This document shows, in pieces, positions 56,344 through 64,000 of a DNA stretch of 64,000 bases; position 1 is the first letter of the stretch, and every line of letters starts with the position of its first letter. The translations under genes were made by a program, and so were the position numbers. A model generated the notes under the pieces. The model saw only the letters and a list, made by a program, of their open reading frames with translations, had not been told where the DNA came from and made no database searches. The stretch covers positions 1-64,000 of the forward strand of contig DHVG01000003.1 of assembly GCA_002412545.1 (NCBI GenBank). The letters run 5' to 3'. The stretch comes from Elusimicrobia bacterium UBA5214 (GTDB lineage: Bacteria; Elusimicrobiota; UBA5214).

Positions 56344-57003
56344 TTACCTTTTACTATAATCGCGCAGTTTAATCACTTCTTTGAGAATATCTAATCTGCC
56401 TATTGTTTCCAGTTTTTTATATATCTTTTCCCAACCACAGTCCATCACAATCCCGGCAGGACCGGCTACTTCACATTTACCATTTTTTGCTCCACCGCAA
56501 GGTCCGTTAAGTAAACTTTTCGCACAACTTGTTAGCGGACAAATACCGCCGGTATAATTTAAAAAACATTGTCCACACTGTGCACAGTCAAAATTAAACG
56601 GGGTTAGTCCCTGGAAACCATTAAGATAAAGCGTATCACAACCGGGATAAATCTGGTGACTGGTGACTGGTGACTGGTGACTGATACTTGATACCTGATT
56701 AAGAATTGTAGAAACTACCTGCACACCTATACCACAGGAGAAGATAACTATCTTCTCACTTTTCTTTAATTCTTCTGCCCATAAATTAATTCTTAACTTC
56801 GTATATTCATAGTTGCACAAATAGTCACTAATAATATTCTTAACTATTAGGGTGCCTGAGTTATTCAATTCTTCAAGAAATAAGTTTATTTCTTCCTTCG
56901 GTAAAAATACTTCAGCACAACCATAACATTGAAGAATAAAAACTTTCTCCCCACTGATAAATGACAACAGGTCTTCTTTTGGTTTAAGTTGAGTAATCAG
57001 CAT
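56344..57003 (-). CDS. metV: MetV-like methylene-THF reductase subunit
   Basis: A 219-residue protein of the MTHFR C-terminal (MetV) family, with Cys-rich Fe-S/zinc motifs CAQCGQCFLNYTGGICP, then SLLNGPCGGAKNGKCEV. It forms the Fe-S subunit of the MetVF reductase. A 7-bp tandem repeat (56653-56701) encodes an odd loop, ISHQSPVTSHQ. It lies 340 bp from metF and 80 bp from the fused metV-rnfC gene, from which it seems to derive by duplication or division. Confidence 0.85.
   Translation of the reverse strand: MLITQLKPKEDLLSFISGEKVFILQCYGCAEVFLPKEEINLFLEELNNSGTLIVKNIISDYLCNYEYTKLRINLWAEELKKSEKIVIFSCGIGVQVVSTILNQVSSISHQSPVTSHQIYPGCDTLYLNGFQGLTPFNFDCAQCGQCFLNYTGGICPLTSCAKSLLNGPCGGAKNGKCEVAGPAGIVMDCGWEKIYKKLETIGRLDILKEVIKLRDYSKR
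56653..56701. repeat. 7-bp tandem repeat in the metV gene
   Basis: Four exact CTGGTGA units (56653-56680), then CTGATAC, TTGATAC and CTGATTA. 49 bp in all, read in frame as repeats of the residues SHQ. Confidence 0.85.
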
Positions 57004-57021
57004 ATGCGTTACGACCTTCTA

Positions 57022-57102
57022 AAATAAGTAGCGAGTAGCAAGGAGAGAGTAGAGAGATTTTTTTTCTTGCTACTTGCTACTCTCTACTCGCTACTTTGTG
57101 GA
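57022..57102. repeat. Hairpin of AGTAGCGAGTAGC words
   Basis: AAGTAGCGAGTAGCAAGGAG ... AGAGA, a T-run, then TCTTGCTACTTGCTACTCTC followed by TACTCGCTACTT. The inverted arms meet between the two metV-type genes. The same words occur in the coding sequence at 58503-58533. Confidence 0.7.
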
Positions 57103-59168
57103 TTTTTTACTAATTTCGCACAGATTTCTTTTTTGGCTAATTTGAATACTTCTACTAATGACCTTTTTGAAGGACAAATATAATTACAAGAACCACATTC
57201 AATACAGTTCAGCACACCTTCTGAATGCATTTTTTCCCAGTTTTCTTTTTCTGCATAAAGACCAAGATTAGATGGATTTAATTCCATTGGGCAGACATCT
57301 AAACAACGACCACATTTTATACAGGCACGGAGTAAGGTAAACTCTATATCACTTGGTGAAGTAACCAAAATCCCGGTTGTTCCTTTAATTACCGGAACAT
57401 TAAAATCCTTTTGTACTATCCCCATCATCGGTCCACCCATCTTTAGCAGGCAAGTGCCTTGTTCCATTTCACCATCAATTACGCCACCACAATAATCAAT
57501 TAAATCCTTGAAAGATGTACCAATTTTTACTTCCAAATTCTGTGGGTCTTTAATTTTTTCACCGGTAACAGTTATTACTCTTTTAATTAACGGTAAACCA
57601 GTTTTTATTGCCTCCGCAACCGCAACTGCAGTGCTAACATTGTTCACTACTACACCTACATCAAGTGGTAACCCACCAAGTGGTACCTCGCGCTGAAGAA
57701 TTCGCTTAATCAACATCCTTTCTGCCCCTTGCGGATACTTTGTCTTTACTACTACAACCTCTATATTTTCTTCGCTCTTCGCTCTTAGCTTTGCAATCGC
57801 TTCCGGTTTATTTTCTTCAATCGCGATATATCCTTTTCCCACATTCAATACTTTCATTAACGCTTTCATCCCGAAAATTATATCTTCAGTTTTTTCAATC
57901 ATCACTCTCTCATCAGCAGTTAGATAAGGTTCGCATTCTGCACCGTTGAGAATGAAAGTATCTATTTTTTTATCTTTTGGTGGACAAAGTTTAACCTGGG
58001 TCGGGAACATCGCTCCACCCAGTCCAACAATACCTGCTTCATGAACTATTTCTCTAATTTCTTCTGGTGATAAATTTTCCAATGCGGGTTTGGATTTAAT
58101 TTCGGGTGAGAGTTGATTTTTTCCGTCATTTTCAATAATTACCGAAAGAATTTTGTCGGGACAAACTGGATGCGAACGCGGTTCAACCGCAATTACTTTA
58201 CCCGAAATACTGGAATGAATATTTGCGGAGATGAAACCCTTGGATTGACCAATTTTATGCCCGACAAAGACCTTGTCGCCGGATTTCACCAGCGGCTCAG
58301 CAGGACAACCCGTATGCTGAAGGAGAGGGATAACAACCTGTTTATGTTCGGGAATAATTTTTATTGCTTTCTGGCTAGTAAATTCTTTCTTCTCCAGTGG
58401 ATAAACACCACCATAGAACCCTTCAAATCTTTTTTCGCGGACAAGGTCAGTAATCACATTTTTTGTTTTCAAACTCGGTTTCGTATAGTCGCGTATCACG
58501 GTCTCGCTACTTGCTACTCTCTGCTCGCTACTTAAAAGGTTTAGTCGTTGATAAATTTTCTCCCAAGCACAATCCTTGTCCTTACCAGTAGCACCTGCCA
58601 CCTGTCCGATAGCACTCGCTATCTCACATTTACCATTCTTTGCTCCACCGCAAGGTCCATTAACCAATTCTTTCGCACAATTAACAATCGGACAGATACC
58701 CGCAGTCAGCCCTAAGAAACACTGCCCACAAGCAGCGCATCGGAAGTGAATGCCTTCTTCATCGTATAAGGATAAACAATGTTGCCCACCTTGGGGAATA
58801 CTATCCGCAGCAGTAAATACTGGTTTAGAGGGAATTGTTCCCTCAGTTAACTCAGCGATTGTTTGCACACCGATACCGCAGGAGTTTACTAAAATACAAT
58901 CCGCCTGATTGAGTTCTTTTCTTTTGCCAATAATTTTTTCCGTAATTATCCGGTTGCAGAGAAAATCAATATCCGCACAACCAAGCACTTTTTTCCCGTT
59001 TTCCCGAAGCATTTTTATCAGTTCAACACATTCTTTTTCTTCTTCTCCGAATTGTTTGAATTCTTTAAAACATTTGTTACAACCAATAAGGAAAATTTTA
59101 TCTACATCTTTTAGTTGAAGGATAATCTCTTCTTTCGGTTTCAAAACAAATTTGGAATAATCAATCAT
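57084..59168 (-). CDS. MetV-RnfC fusion protein (RnfC2-like)
   Basis: A 694-residue fusion. Residues 1 to about 215 are MetV-like (CAACGQCFLGLTAGICP, NGPCGGAKNGKCEI). Residues about 245-690 are RnfC: barrel-sandwich start GGVYPLEKKEFT, NADH/FMN-binding VGLGGAMFPTQVKL and LNGAECEPYLTADERVM, then two 4Fe-4S motifs CIKCGRCLDVCP and CIECGSCNYICP. RnfC2-MetV-MetF complexes are known in acetogens, where RnfC2 brings NADH electrons. Here MetV and RnfC are one chain. Repeat-like stretches in the gene encode KLRAKSEEN (57765-57790) and SSEQRVASSE (58503-58533). Confidence 0.88.
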   Translation of the reverse strand: MIDYSKFVLKPKEEIILQLKDVDKIFLIGCNKCFKEFKQFGEEEKECVELIKMLRENGKKVLGCADIDFLCNRIITEKIIGKRKELNQADCILVNSCGIGVQTIAELTEGTIPSKPVFTAADSIPQGGQHCLSLYDEEGIHFRCAACGQCFLGLTAGICPIVNCAKELVNGPCGGAKNGKCEIASAIGQVAGATGKDKDCAWEKIYQRLNLLSSEQRVASSETVIRDYTKPSLKTKNVITDLVREKRFEGFYGGVYPLEKKEFTSQKAIKIIPEHKQVVIPLLQHTGCPAEPLVKSGDKVFVGHKIGQSKGFISANIHSSISGKVIAVEPRSHPVCPDKILSVIIENDGKNQLSPEIKSKPALENLSPEEIREIVHEAGIVGLGGAMFPTQVKLCPPKDKKIDTFILNGAECEPYLTADERVMIEKTEDIIFGMKALMKVLNVGKGYIAIEENKPEAIAKLRAKSEENIEVVVVKTKYPQGAERMLIKRILQREVPLGGLPLDVGVVVNNVSTAVAVAEAIKTGLPLIKRVITVTGEKIKDPQNLEVKIGTSFKDLIDYCGGVIDGEMEQGTCLLKMGGPMMGIVQKDFNVPVIKGTTGILVTSPSDIEFTLLRACIKCGRCLDVCPMELNPSNLGLYAEKENWEKMHSEGVLNCIECGSCNYICPSKRSLVEVFKLAKKEICAKLVKNPQSSE
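58503..58533. repeat. In-gene copy of the AGTAGCGAG words
   Basis: CTCGCTACTTGCTACTCTC and TGCTCGCTACTTAAAAGG join the MetV-like and RnfC-like halves of the fusion gene. The intergenic hairpin at 57022-57102 uses the same words. Confidence 0.6.
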
Positions 59169-59216
59169 TTTTTTAAAGATAATCTTGGGACTATTAACTC
59201 CTGACTATAACTTCTT

Positions 59217-60197
59217 TTAATATATTCCAGGAATAATCAATTTTTTAGACCTTTCACATATAAAGATTTTATTCTCTGTATTTGTAACTATAATTTCTAT
59301 CTCATTATCCCCATCTATATCACCAAATCCTTCAATTTTGTAACTTATCCCCTTGTCATAAAAATCTTCTTGAGAGAAAATTACATTAATAATTGGTTCG
59401 TATCGTTTTCCATCCCAGTCAAATATAAATTTATTTATTGGGAAACGACTGCAATAACCCCCAAAAACAATTTCTTTGATTCCATCACCATCTAAGTCTT
59501 TAATTTCATCCAAATCAAACTCGTGGTTGTCAATAATATTCGTTTCTACATAATTTTTACCGTTCCATCCAAAAATCCGCATTCCAAAACTCGGGTCACA
59601 ACCTGTTGTCATTATAATAATTTCTTCTTCACCATCATTAAATAAATCATAAGCCGAGGTTCCTCTTGCAAAAGAACCTATTGTACCAGAATAGTCTTCC
59701 TTCCATAAGTCAACAAATTGTTCTCCGTCCCATCTTTGTATTATTGCTATTTTATCGGACGATTCCCCTTTGGTTCCTTCATTTAGTATTATTCTTACTT
59801 TTAATTCTGGAGATGGCTCTTTGGGTTTCTCGATAGACATCTTCTTTTCAAACGCTGAACCATTCCAAGAATAAACATATTCGCCAATTACTACTTCAGA
59901 TTTTTTGTCTCCATCAATATCTTTTACTTCTATATCTTCTTTTGCTACTAAAGTTGTCTCTTCTGATATTATATACTGCATATTAGGTATAGTTTCATCG
60001 ATTATTCCAATCTTCTCACCGGATTTTAGTCTCTTTTTAACTTCGGTTTGGATAATTCGCATTTGTCTTTTTCGTTCTTTGTCAATGCGTAGTTGTGCAT
60101 TTTCCTTACCACTAATCGTTGTTAAGAATGTCATGAAAATTAGCAAACAAATTATATACCGGATAGAAGAATGTAAAGGAAAATATAGATGATTCAT
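59217..60197 (-). CDS. Exported protein with VCBS/FG-GAP-type repeats
   Basis: A protein of about 326 residues. A signal-like N-terminus (YIICLLIFMTFLTTISG) precedes four D-x-D-G-D repeats: DIDGDKKSEVVIG, DLFNDGEEEIIIM, DLDGDGIKEIVFG and DIDGDNEIEIIVT. These are calcium-binding beta-propeller-type units. The frame extends to 60257. The ATG at 60197 is chosen because the hydrophobic signal follows it. The function is unknown, probably extracellular or periplasmic. Confidence 0.75.
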   Translation of the reverse strand: MNHLYFPLHSSIRYIICLLIFMTFLTTISGKENAQLRIDKERKRQMRIIQTEVKKRLKSGEKIGIIDETIPNMQYIISEETTLVAKEDIEVKDIDGDKKSEVVIGEYVYSWNGSAFEKKMSIEKPKEPSPELKVRIILNEGTKGESSDKIAIIQRWDGEQFVDLWKEDYSGTIGSFARGTSAYDLFNDGEEEIIIMTTGCDPSFGMRIFGWNGKNYVETNIIDNHEFDLDEIKDLDGDGIKEIVFGGYCSRFPINKFIFDWDGKRYEPIINVIFSQEDFYDKGISYKIEGFGDIDGDNEIEIIVTNTENKIFICERSKKLIIPGIY

Positions 60198-60257
60198 GTT
60201 TTTTCTCAATCCCCTACTTTTGTCTAAATTTAGTGTTCCACCGCAGTTGACCAACAC

Positions 60258-60669
60258 ACTGACGAATTATCTTTTACAAAGGAAGCCCTTTTGTGTTTTT
60301 CTAATTTCCGGTGGTAATTCGAAAAATGACAAGACCAAGTTAATAACGAATTTTCTGATTTTTCTACTGGTTAATTTTACACTTTCACTATTTTTATCTA
60401 ACGAAATAGGGGTTTTATTTCACCCAAATCTTATTTCCCCCGATAGGTCATAGTCTACCGACGACACCTGTGCAGGCGTCACACCTGTACCTGCGACACC
60501 TGTGCAGGCTTCACAGGTGCAGGCATGGTCTACCAATTAAAAACAAAAAAAGCCAAAGTTTGTTAAAAAACTGGCTTTTGAGAATTGTCTTATGTAAAAA
60601 AGAATTTATTGTTTTGCTCTGTTTCAAGTTCCATTAACATCTGAATAGGGAATATTTTACTTTCATAAT
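60258..60669. repeat. Intergenic region with CACCTGTGCAGGC repeats
   Basis: No credible gene is seen (a hydrophobic 85-codon frame on the plus strand was rejected). 60450-60535 contains GTCTACC at both ends, two exact CACCTGTGCAGGC units (60465-60477 and 60497-60509), a variant CACCTGTACCTGC and the inverted form TCACAGGTGCAGGC. A terminator-like hairpin follows at 60547-60582. Confidence 0.6.
60547..60582. terminator. Possible bidirectional terminator hairpin
   Basis: AAAAAAAGCCA ... TGGCTTTT with an inner AGTTT/AAACT stem. A-rich on the left and T-rich on the right, it could end transcription from either side. The nearest gene ending here is the MazF gene on the minus strand (60670). Confidence 0.45.
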
Positions 60670-61002
60670 TCAGGTACTAATAATCTTAATTACTTTTTCA
60701 ATAACTTCACTTAATTTAGATGGTTTGAGAGTGCCAATACGATATAAAACGATATGGCTATCTGCGGTAAATATACGATTAGGTCTTATATTACTTGGTT
60801 GTTTTAAACTTCCTGTCCCAAAATCTTTGTCTTCGAGTGAAATTGCATAATTATCTCTGACGAACTGGCTGGTTATCTGACAAAGAATTAAGTCATCACC
60901 TTCTAATACCGAAAGAACAAGAGCTGGACGCCTTTTTGCTTGGGTTAAGTCAGAAAAAGGGAAAGGGACAACCACAACATCACCTTTCATAAATCTTGCC
61001 AC
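60670..61002 (-). CDS. MazF/PemK-type toxin
   Basis: A 110-residue endoribonuclease toxin: GDVVVVPFPFSDLTQAKRRPALVLS, then the second motif near LKQPSNIRPNRIFTAD. It cleaves mRNA when freed from the antitoxin. It overlaps the upstream antitoxin gene by 16 bp. The pair stands alone between repeats. Confidence 0.9.
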   Translation of the reverse strand: MARFMKGDVVVVPFPFSDLTQAKRRPALVLSVLEGDDLILCQITSQFVRDNYAISLEDKDFGTGSLKQPSNIRPNRIFTADSHIVLYRIGTLKPSKLSEVIEKVIKIIST

Positions 61003-61181
61003 GCTTCATTCTCCTCTGATTTCAGCCAGTCTTTCCGAAGAGAGGATTCGCTGGCAATAGCCGTGTCAATTTTTTCCTTAATTATCTTTGTTTTCAGAAA
61101 GTGAATAAAATCTAACACTTCATCAAGGAATGACTCCGGCACCTCTTCAATCTCACTCAAAAGTAATTCCTTTTTACTCAT
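60987..61181 (-). CDS. Antitoxin partner of the MazF-type toxin
   Basis: A 64-residue antitoxin of the DUF2281-like type: LLSEIEEVPESFLDEVLDFIHFLK at the N-terminus and the toxin-binding tail SSLRKDWLKSEENEAWQDL. It overlaps the toxin gene by 16 bp. The RBS is GAGGAG. Confidence 0.82.
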   Translation of the reverse strand: MSKKELLLSEIEEVPESFLDEVLDFIHFLKTKIIKEKIDTAIASESSLRKDWLKSEENEAWQDL

Positions 61182-61299
61182 TGATTCATCTCCTCTTTAT
61201 TCATTTTTCTTATTCATCTGTGAAAAAATACAAATTTTTATCTCTTGTTATTTTTTAAAGTATAGAAAAAACAAGAGTTTTTTGTCAAGGATTAGAGAG

Positions 61300-61983
61300 T
61301 TATTTTAGGTAAAGTTTTTTAATTATTCTCTGAAGTGGTGCCCAGTTCCGTGTTTTTCTAATTTGCGGAGGTAAACAATGGTACTTCTGACAATACCTTT
61401 TAAGAAAAGTTGCTGTGTTTGAATTAGGGTAACCACTCACATATTCTTCACCAAGTTTACTGCATAACTTTTCAATTTCTTCATCACGGGTTACTTTGGC
61501 TAAAATTGACGCTGCCGAGACAGGAAGATGATTCTTGTCTGCTTTCTTCTCATAGCGCAGATTACTTGAGAATAAATTCTTGCGGATTCCACGGAGTTTA
61601 AGAAGGCGTGAAATTCGGCTAATAAACTTTTCTTTTTTCAGAGTTCCCAGCATTCCGCAGATTATGCAGTTCGCTTTTTCCCAGTTTAATTCTTTAAGTA
61701 TTTCAGCGATATGCCTAATTTCTAAGTCAATTGTATTATCTTTATCTAATTCTCCAGCACTAATTATTTTTACTGAAGAACAAATTAAGTAGGGTAAAAT
61801 TTTCTTACGCAGTTTTCTTCTTTTTTCTCGTGCTTGCTCACCGTTACCGAAAAGTTTACTATCTTTTACTCCCAGTTTTTTTAACCGTTTCAGAGAAGAT
61901 TCTTTTAATTTTACTCCTGCCAAAACTAAAGGACCGAGCACCGGTCCCCAACCCGCTTCGTCAATACCGATAAAACAGCTCAT
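61300..61983 (-). CDS. rnhB: Ribonuclease HII-type protein (GWG variant)
   Basis: A 227-residue RNase H2-fold protein: IGIDEAGWGPVLGPLVLAG with catalytic Asp8-Glu9, VKDSKLFG, and KADKNHLPVSAASILAKVTRDEEI. In typical RNase HII the motif is DEAGRG, whose Arg helps recognise the ribonucleotide. Here it is Trp12. The sequence looks more like archaeal and divergent bacterial types. It removes RNA from RNA-DNA hybrids if active. Confidence 0.82.
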   Translation of the reverse strand: MSCFIGIDEAGWGPVLGPLVLAGVKLKESSLKRLKKLGVKDSKLFGNGEQAREKRRKLRKKILPYLICSSVKIISAGELDKDNTIDLEIRHIAEILKELNWEKANCIICGMLGTLKKEKFISRISRLLKLRGIRKNLFSSNLRYEKKADKNHLPVSAASILAKVTRDEEIEKLCSKLGEEYVSGYPNSNTATFLKRYCQKYHCLPPQIRKTRNWAPLQRIIKKLYLK

Positions 61984-62118
61984 AAGTTGCAGGGTTAATA
62001 AATCCGTTTAGTCCGTTTTGTCCGTTTAGTCGGTTCGGTCGGTTAAATCGGTTAACGGCATAAACGGCCTCAACGGAATAACAGTTTCAACGTCTCACGC
62101 CTAAAACGGTCTCAACGG
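61984..62118. repeat. CCGTTTAGTCCGTTT tandem/inverted repeats
   Basis: AATCCGTTTAGTCCGTTTTG and CCGTTTAGTCGGTTCGGTCGG on the left are answered by AACGGCATAAACGGCC and AAACGGTCTCAACGGATG on the right. The result is a large imperfect hairpin between fhs and the RNase HII gene. Confidence 0.6.
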
Positions 62119-62122
62119 ATGA

Positions 62123-63883
62123 TTAAAAGAGACCTGTAACTCTACCCGTATTTACATCTACATCAACTCTTCTAAAAGCAGGGTCAGAACTTGTCCCCGG
62201 CATCAGAGAAATTGTTCCTGTGCAAGGACAGAGAAATTTTGCTCCAGCAAAGACCAAAATGTCCCGCACTGGAAGAATCCATCCTTTTGGCACACCTTTT
62301 ATCGTTGGGTCAGAAGTTAAACTCAGATGTGTTTTCACCATCATCGTCGTAAAATCCTTAAACTGAGGTTCTACTTCAAATTTTCTTGCTTTTGTTTCCG
62401 CATCCGCTGCCCAAGAAACACCATCCGCACCGTAGACCTCTTTAGCAATTAACTCTACCCTTTTTCGCAAAGGCATCTCTATTGGATAAAGAAACTTAAA
62501 GTCAACTTTTTCTTTGCAGGCATCAATCACTGCATCAGCAAGTTCTAATGCCCCTTCTCCACCTTTAAGCCAGTGATAAGAAACCGCAGAACGTACCCCT
62601 GCTTCATCCGTATATTCTTTAATTAAAGCAATTTCATCTTCGGTATCAGTATAAAAAGGATTAATACAGACAACCGGAATCGCTCCCGATTTTTTCACAA
62701 TATTAACATGATGAAGAAGATTAGCAATACCTTTCTCTAAAAGTTCTAAATTTTCTTCCTTATATTCTTCAGGAATCGGAAGACCAGGTCTTACTTTCGG
62801 ACCTCCGCCGTGCATCTTCAATGCTCTGATTGTGGCAACGATTACTACCACATTCGGGACTAACCCGGATAAGCGGCATTTTACATTCCAGAATTTTTCA
62901 AAACCAATATCCGCACCGAAACCACTCTCCGTTACATGATAGTCGAACATTTTCAAACCAATCCGGTCAGCAATAATTGATGACTGTCCGACAGCAATAT
63001 TCGCAAAAGGACCAGCGTGTACCATACAAGGTTGATATTCAACTGTAGACATCAGAGTTGGGTTAATTGCATTTCTCATCCAAGCACACATCGCTCCCGC
63101 AACTTCTAAGTCCGCAGTAGTTACCGGATTACCTTTCTTATCATAGGCGACAATAATTCTGCCCAATCTTTCTCTGAGGTCCTTTAAATCCCGCACAATA
63201 GAAAGGATTGCCATCAGTTCGGAACTAACCGCAATACCAAATTTGGAAGCCATCATATAGCCATCCATTTTACCACCAAGACCAATAATGATATTCCGTA
63301 GTGCCTGCGCACAGAAATCAATTATCCAACCCATTTCTATATTCGTCGGGTCAATATCTAAGCGTTTTAAATTCCTTTTCGCCAGTTCAGCGCCATCATA
63401 ATTTCGTTCGTGTTGCAGACGGGAAGTTAAAGCGACCATCGCTAAATTATGCGCATTTATTATATCATTGATATCGCCAGTTAATCCAAGCGAGAATTCA
63501 GTCATTGGAATAAGTAAAGCATTCCCACCACCAGCTGCGGTCCCTTTAATATTCATCGTCGGACCACCGGATGGTTGACGAATACAACCACCGACATTTT
63601 TCCCTCGCTTCGCTAATCCTTCAATTAAACCCATGGTTGCGGTTGATTTCCCTTCCCCGAGTGGTGTAGGTGTAATCGCGGTAACATCAATGTATTTCCC
63701 ATCCGGCTTATTTTTCAGCCGTTCAATAATCTTCATAAAATCAAGTTTACAGATTCTTCCATGGATGAGAACTTCATCTTTTTCTAAACCTAATTTCTTT
63801 TGCCATTCTTCTGGGGTAGGCATATTTTTTTCTGCCTGTTCCGCAATTTGCCAGTCCGACAGTTTAGTTGGGTCGTACGCCAT
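62123..63883 (-). CDS. fhs: Formate--tetrahydrofolate ligase
   Basis: A 586-residue FTHFS: ATP-binding loop TPLGEGKSTATMGLIEGL, QPSGGPTMNIKGTAAGGG, LTGDINDIINAHNLA, and PVREILVFAG-like PVRDILVFAGAKFLCPCTGTISLMPG at the end. It forms 10-formyl-THF from formate and ATP, the second step of the methyl branch of the Wood-Ljungdahl pathway, or runs in reverse for C1 oxidation. GGAGG RBS 6 nt from the ATG. metF and metV-type genes are 6 kb away; CODH/ACS genes are not in this window. Confidence 0.96.
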   Translation of the reverse strand: MAYDPTKLSDWQIAEQAEKNMPTPEEWQKKLGLEKDEVLIHGRICKLDFMKIIERLKNKPDGKYIDVTAITPTPLGEGKSTATMGLIEGLAKRGKNVGGCIRQPSGGPTMNIKGTAAGGGNALLIPMTEFSLGLTGDINDIINAHNLAMVALTSRLQHERNYDGAELAKRNLKRLDIDPTNIEMGWIIDFCAQALRNIIIGLGGKMDGYMMASKFGIAVSSELMAILSIVRDLKDLRERLGRIIVAYDKKGNPVTTADLEVAGAMCAWMRNAINPTLMSTVEYQPCMVHAGPFANIAVGQSSIIADRIGLKMFDYHVTESGFGADIGFEKFWNVKCRLSGLVPNVVVIVATIRALKMHGGGPKVRPGLPIPEEYKEENLELLEKGIANLLHHVNIVKKSGAIPVVCINPFYTDTEDEIALIKEYTDEAGVRSAVSYHWLKGGEGALELADAVIDACKEKVDFKFLYPIEMPLRKRVELIAKEVYGADGVSWAADAETKARKFEVEPQFKDFTTMMVKTHLSLTSDPTIKGVPKGWILPVRDILVFAGAKFLCPCTGTISLMPGTSSDPAFRRVDVDVNTGRVTGLF

Positions 63884-64000
63884 TTTTTACCTCCTTCTTT
63901 TCTCACGAATTGTGCGAATTACAACGAATTTTTCCCTAACCACCTAACCCAATTACTGCTAACCTACTGATTCGTAAAATTTTCTCAATGAAGATGACAT

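Noticed and set aside
56653..56701. Short CRISPR or phase-variation tract
   Set aside because: The 7-bp units carry no spacers. A change in unit number would break the frame and could cause phase variation, but nothing shows it happens.
60196..60453. Plus-strand 85-codon hydrophobic ORF
   Set aside because: It begins inside the opposite-strand signal-peptide gene region, has no RBS, an odd composition and runs into a repeat array.

Overview
This 64 kb window has the gene content of a low-GC, strictly anaerobic bacterium with a two-membrane envelope. It holds Wood-Ljungdahl folate-branch genes (formate-THF ligase, MetF, two MetV-like proteins and an RnfC-type subunit), a four-subunit pyruvate:ferredoxin oxidoreductase, and many oxygen- and iron-protection proteins: superoxide reductase-like protein, rubredoxin, flavodiiron protein and three ferritin-like proteins. 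It also has a periplasmic octaheme cytochrome, sigma-54 with an NtrC-type activator, and a giant secreted GH5 protein with a FlgD-like C-terminal domain. That mix is typical of uncultured candidate phyla. I cannot name the phylum from the sequence alone. No rRNA, tRNA, CRISPR array or intact transposase was seen.

Layout. 0.1-29.3 kb is almost entirely on the minus strand: two-component genes and a C1 peptidase; a ketosynthase/methyltransferase/radical SAM operon; an NtrC regulator and RpoN; a glutaredoxin - selenoprotein candidate - tiny ORF - ferritin operon; the por operon interrupted by a TIR/antitoxin/PIN module; redox and Fe-S assembly genes; an octaheme cytochrome and Ndk. At 29.3-29.5 kb there is a divergent promoter region. 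29.5-51.0 kb runs on the plus strand: aroK-aroB, nitroreductases, HIT, PAP2, nucleotidyltransferase, a FAD oxidase, a SpoIID protein, then a repeat-rich tract (39.7-42.4 kb) with parS-like sites, a PIN toxin pair, a possible attC-like element and the 5.2 kb secreted protein gene. 51.1-63.9 kb returns to the minus strand: an arsenic operon, the methylene-THF reductase cluster, a MazF pair, RNase HII and formate-THF ligase.

The most notable features are: (1) an 88-codon ORF with one in-frame TGA next to a Cys codon, followed by a hairpin that fits the bacterial SECIS pattern, so a likely selenoprotein; (2) four parS or parS-like palindromes within 4.8 kb; (3) a GIY-YIG endonuclease gene enclosed by about 30-bp inverted repeats of the TGTCATTCTG...GAAGAATCTC type, with gene-less relatives elsewhere in the window; (4) many short palindromic elements, several inserted in frame inside conserved enzymes, three of them flanked by short direct repeats at distances divisible by three; (5) a TIR-antitoxin-PIN cassette spliced into the por operon with 3-bp or overlapping junctions. 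Functional statements rest on motifs read by eye. No database search was possible.
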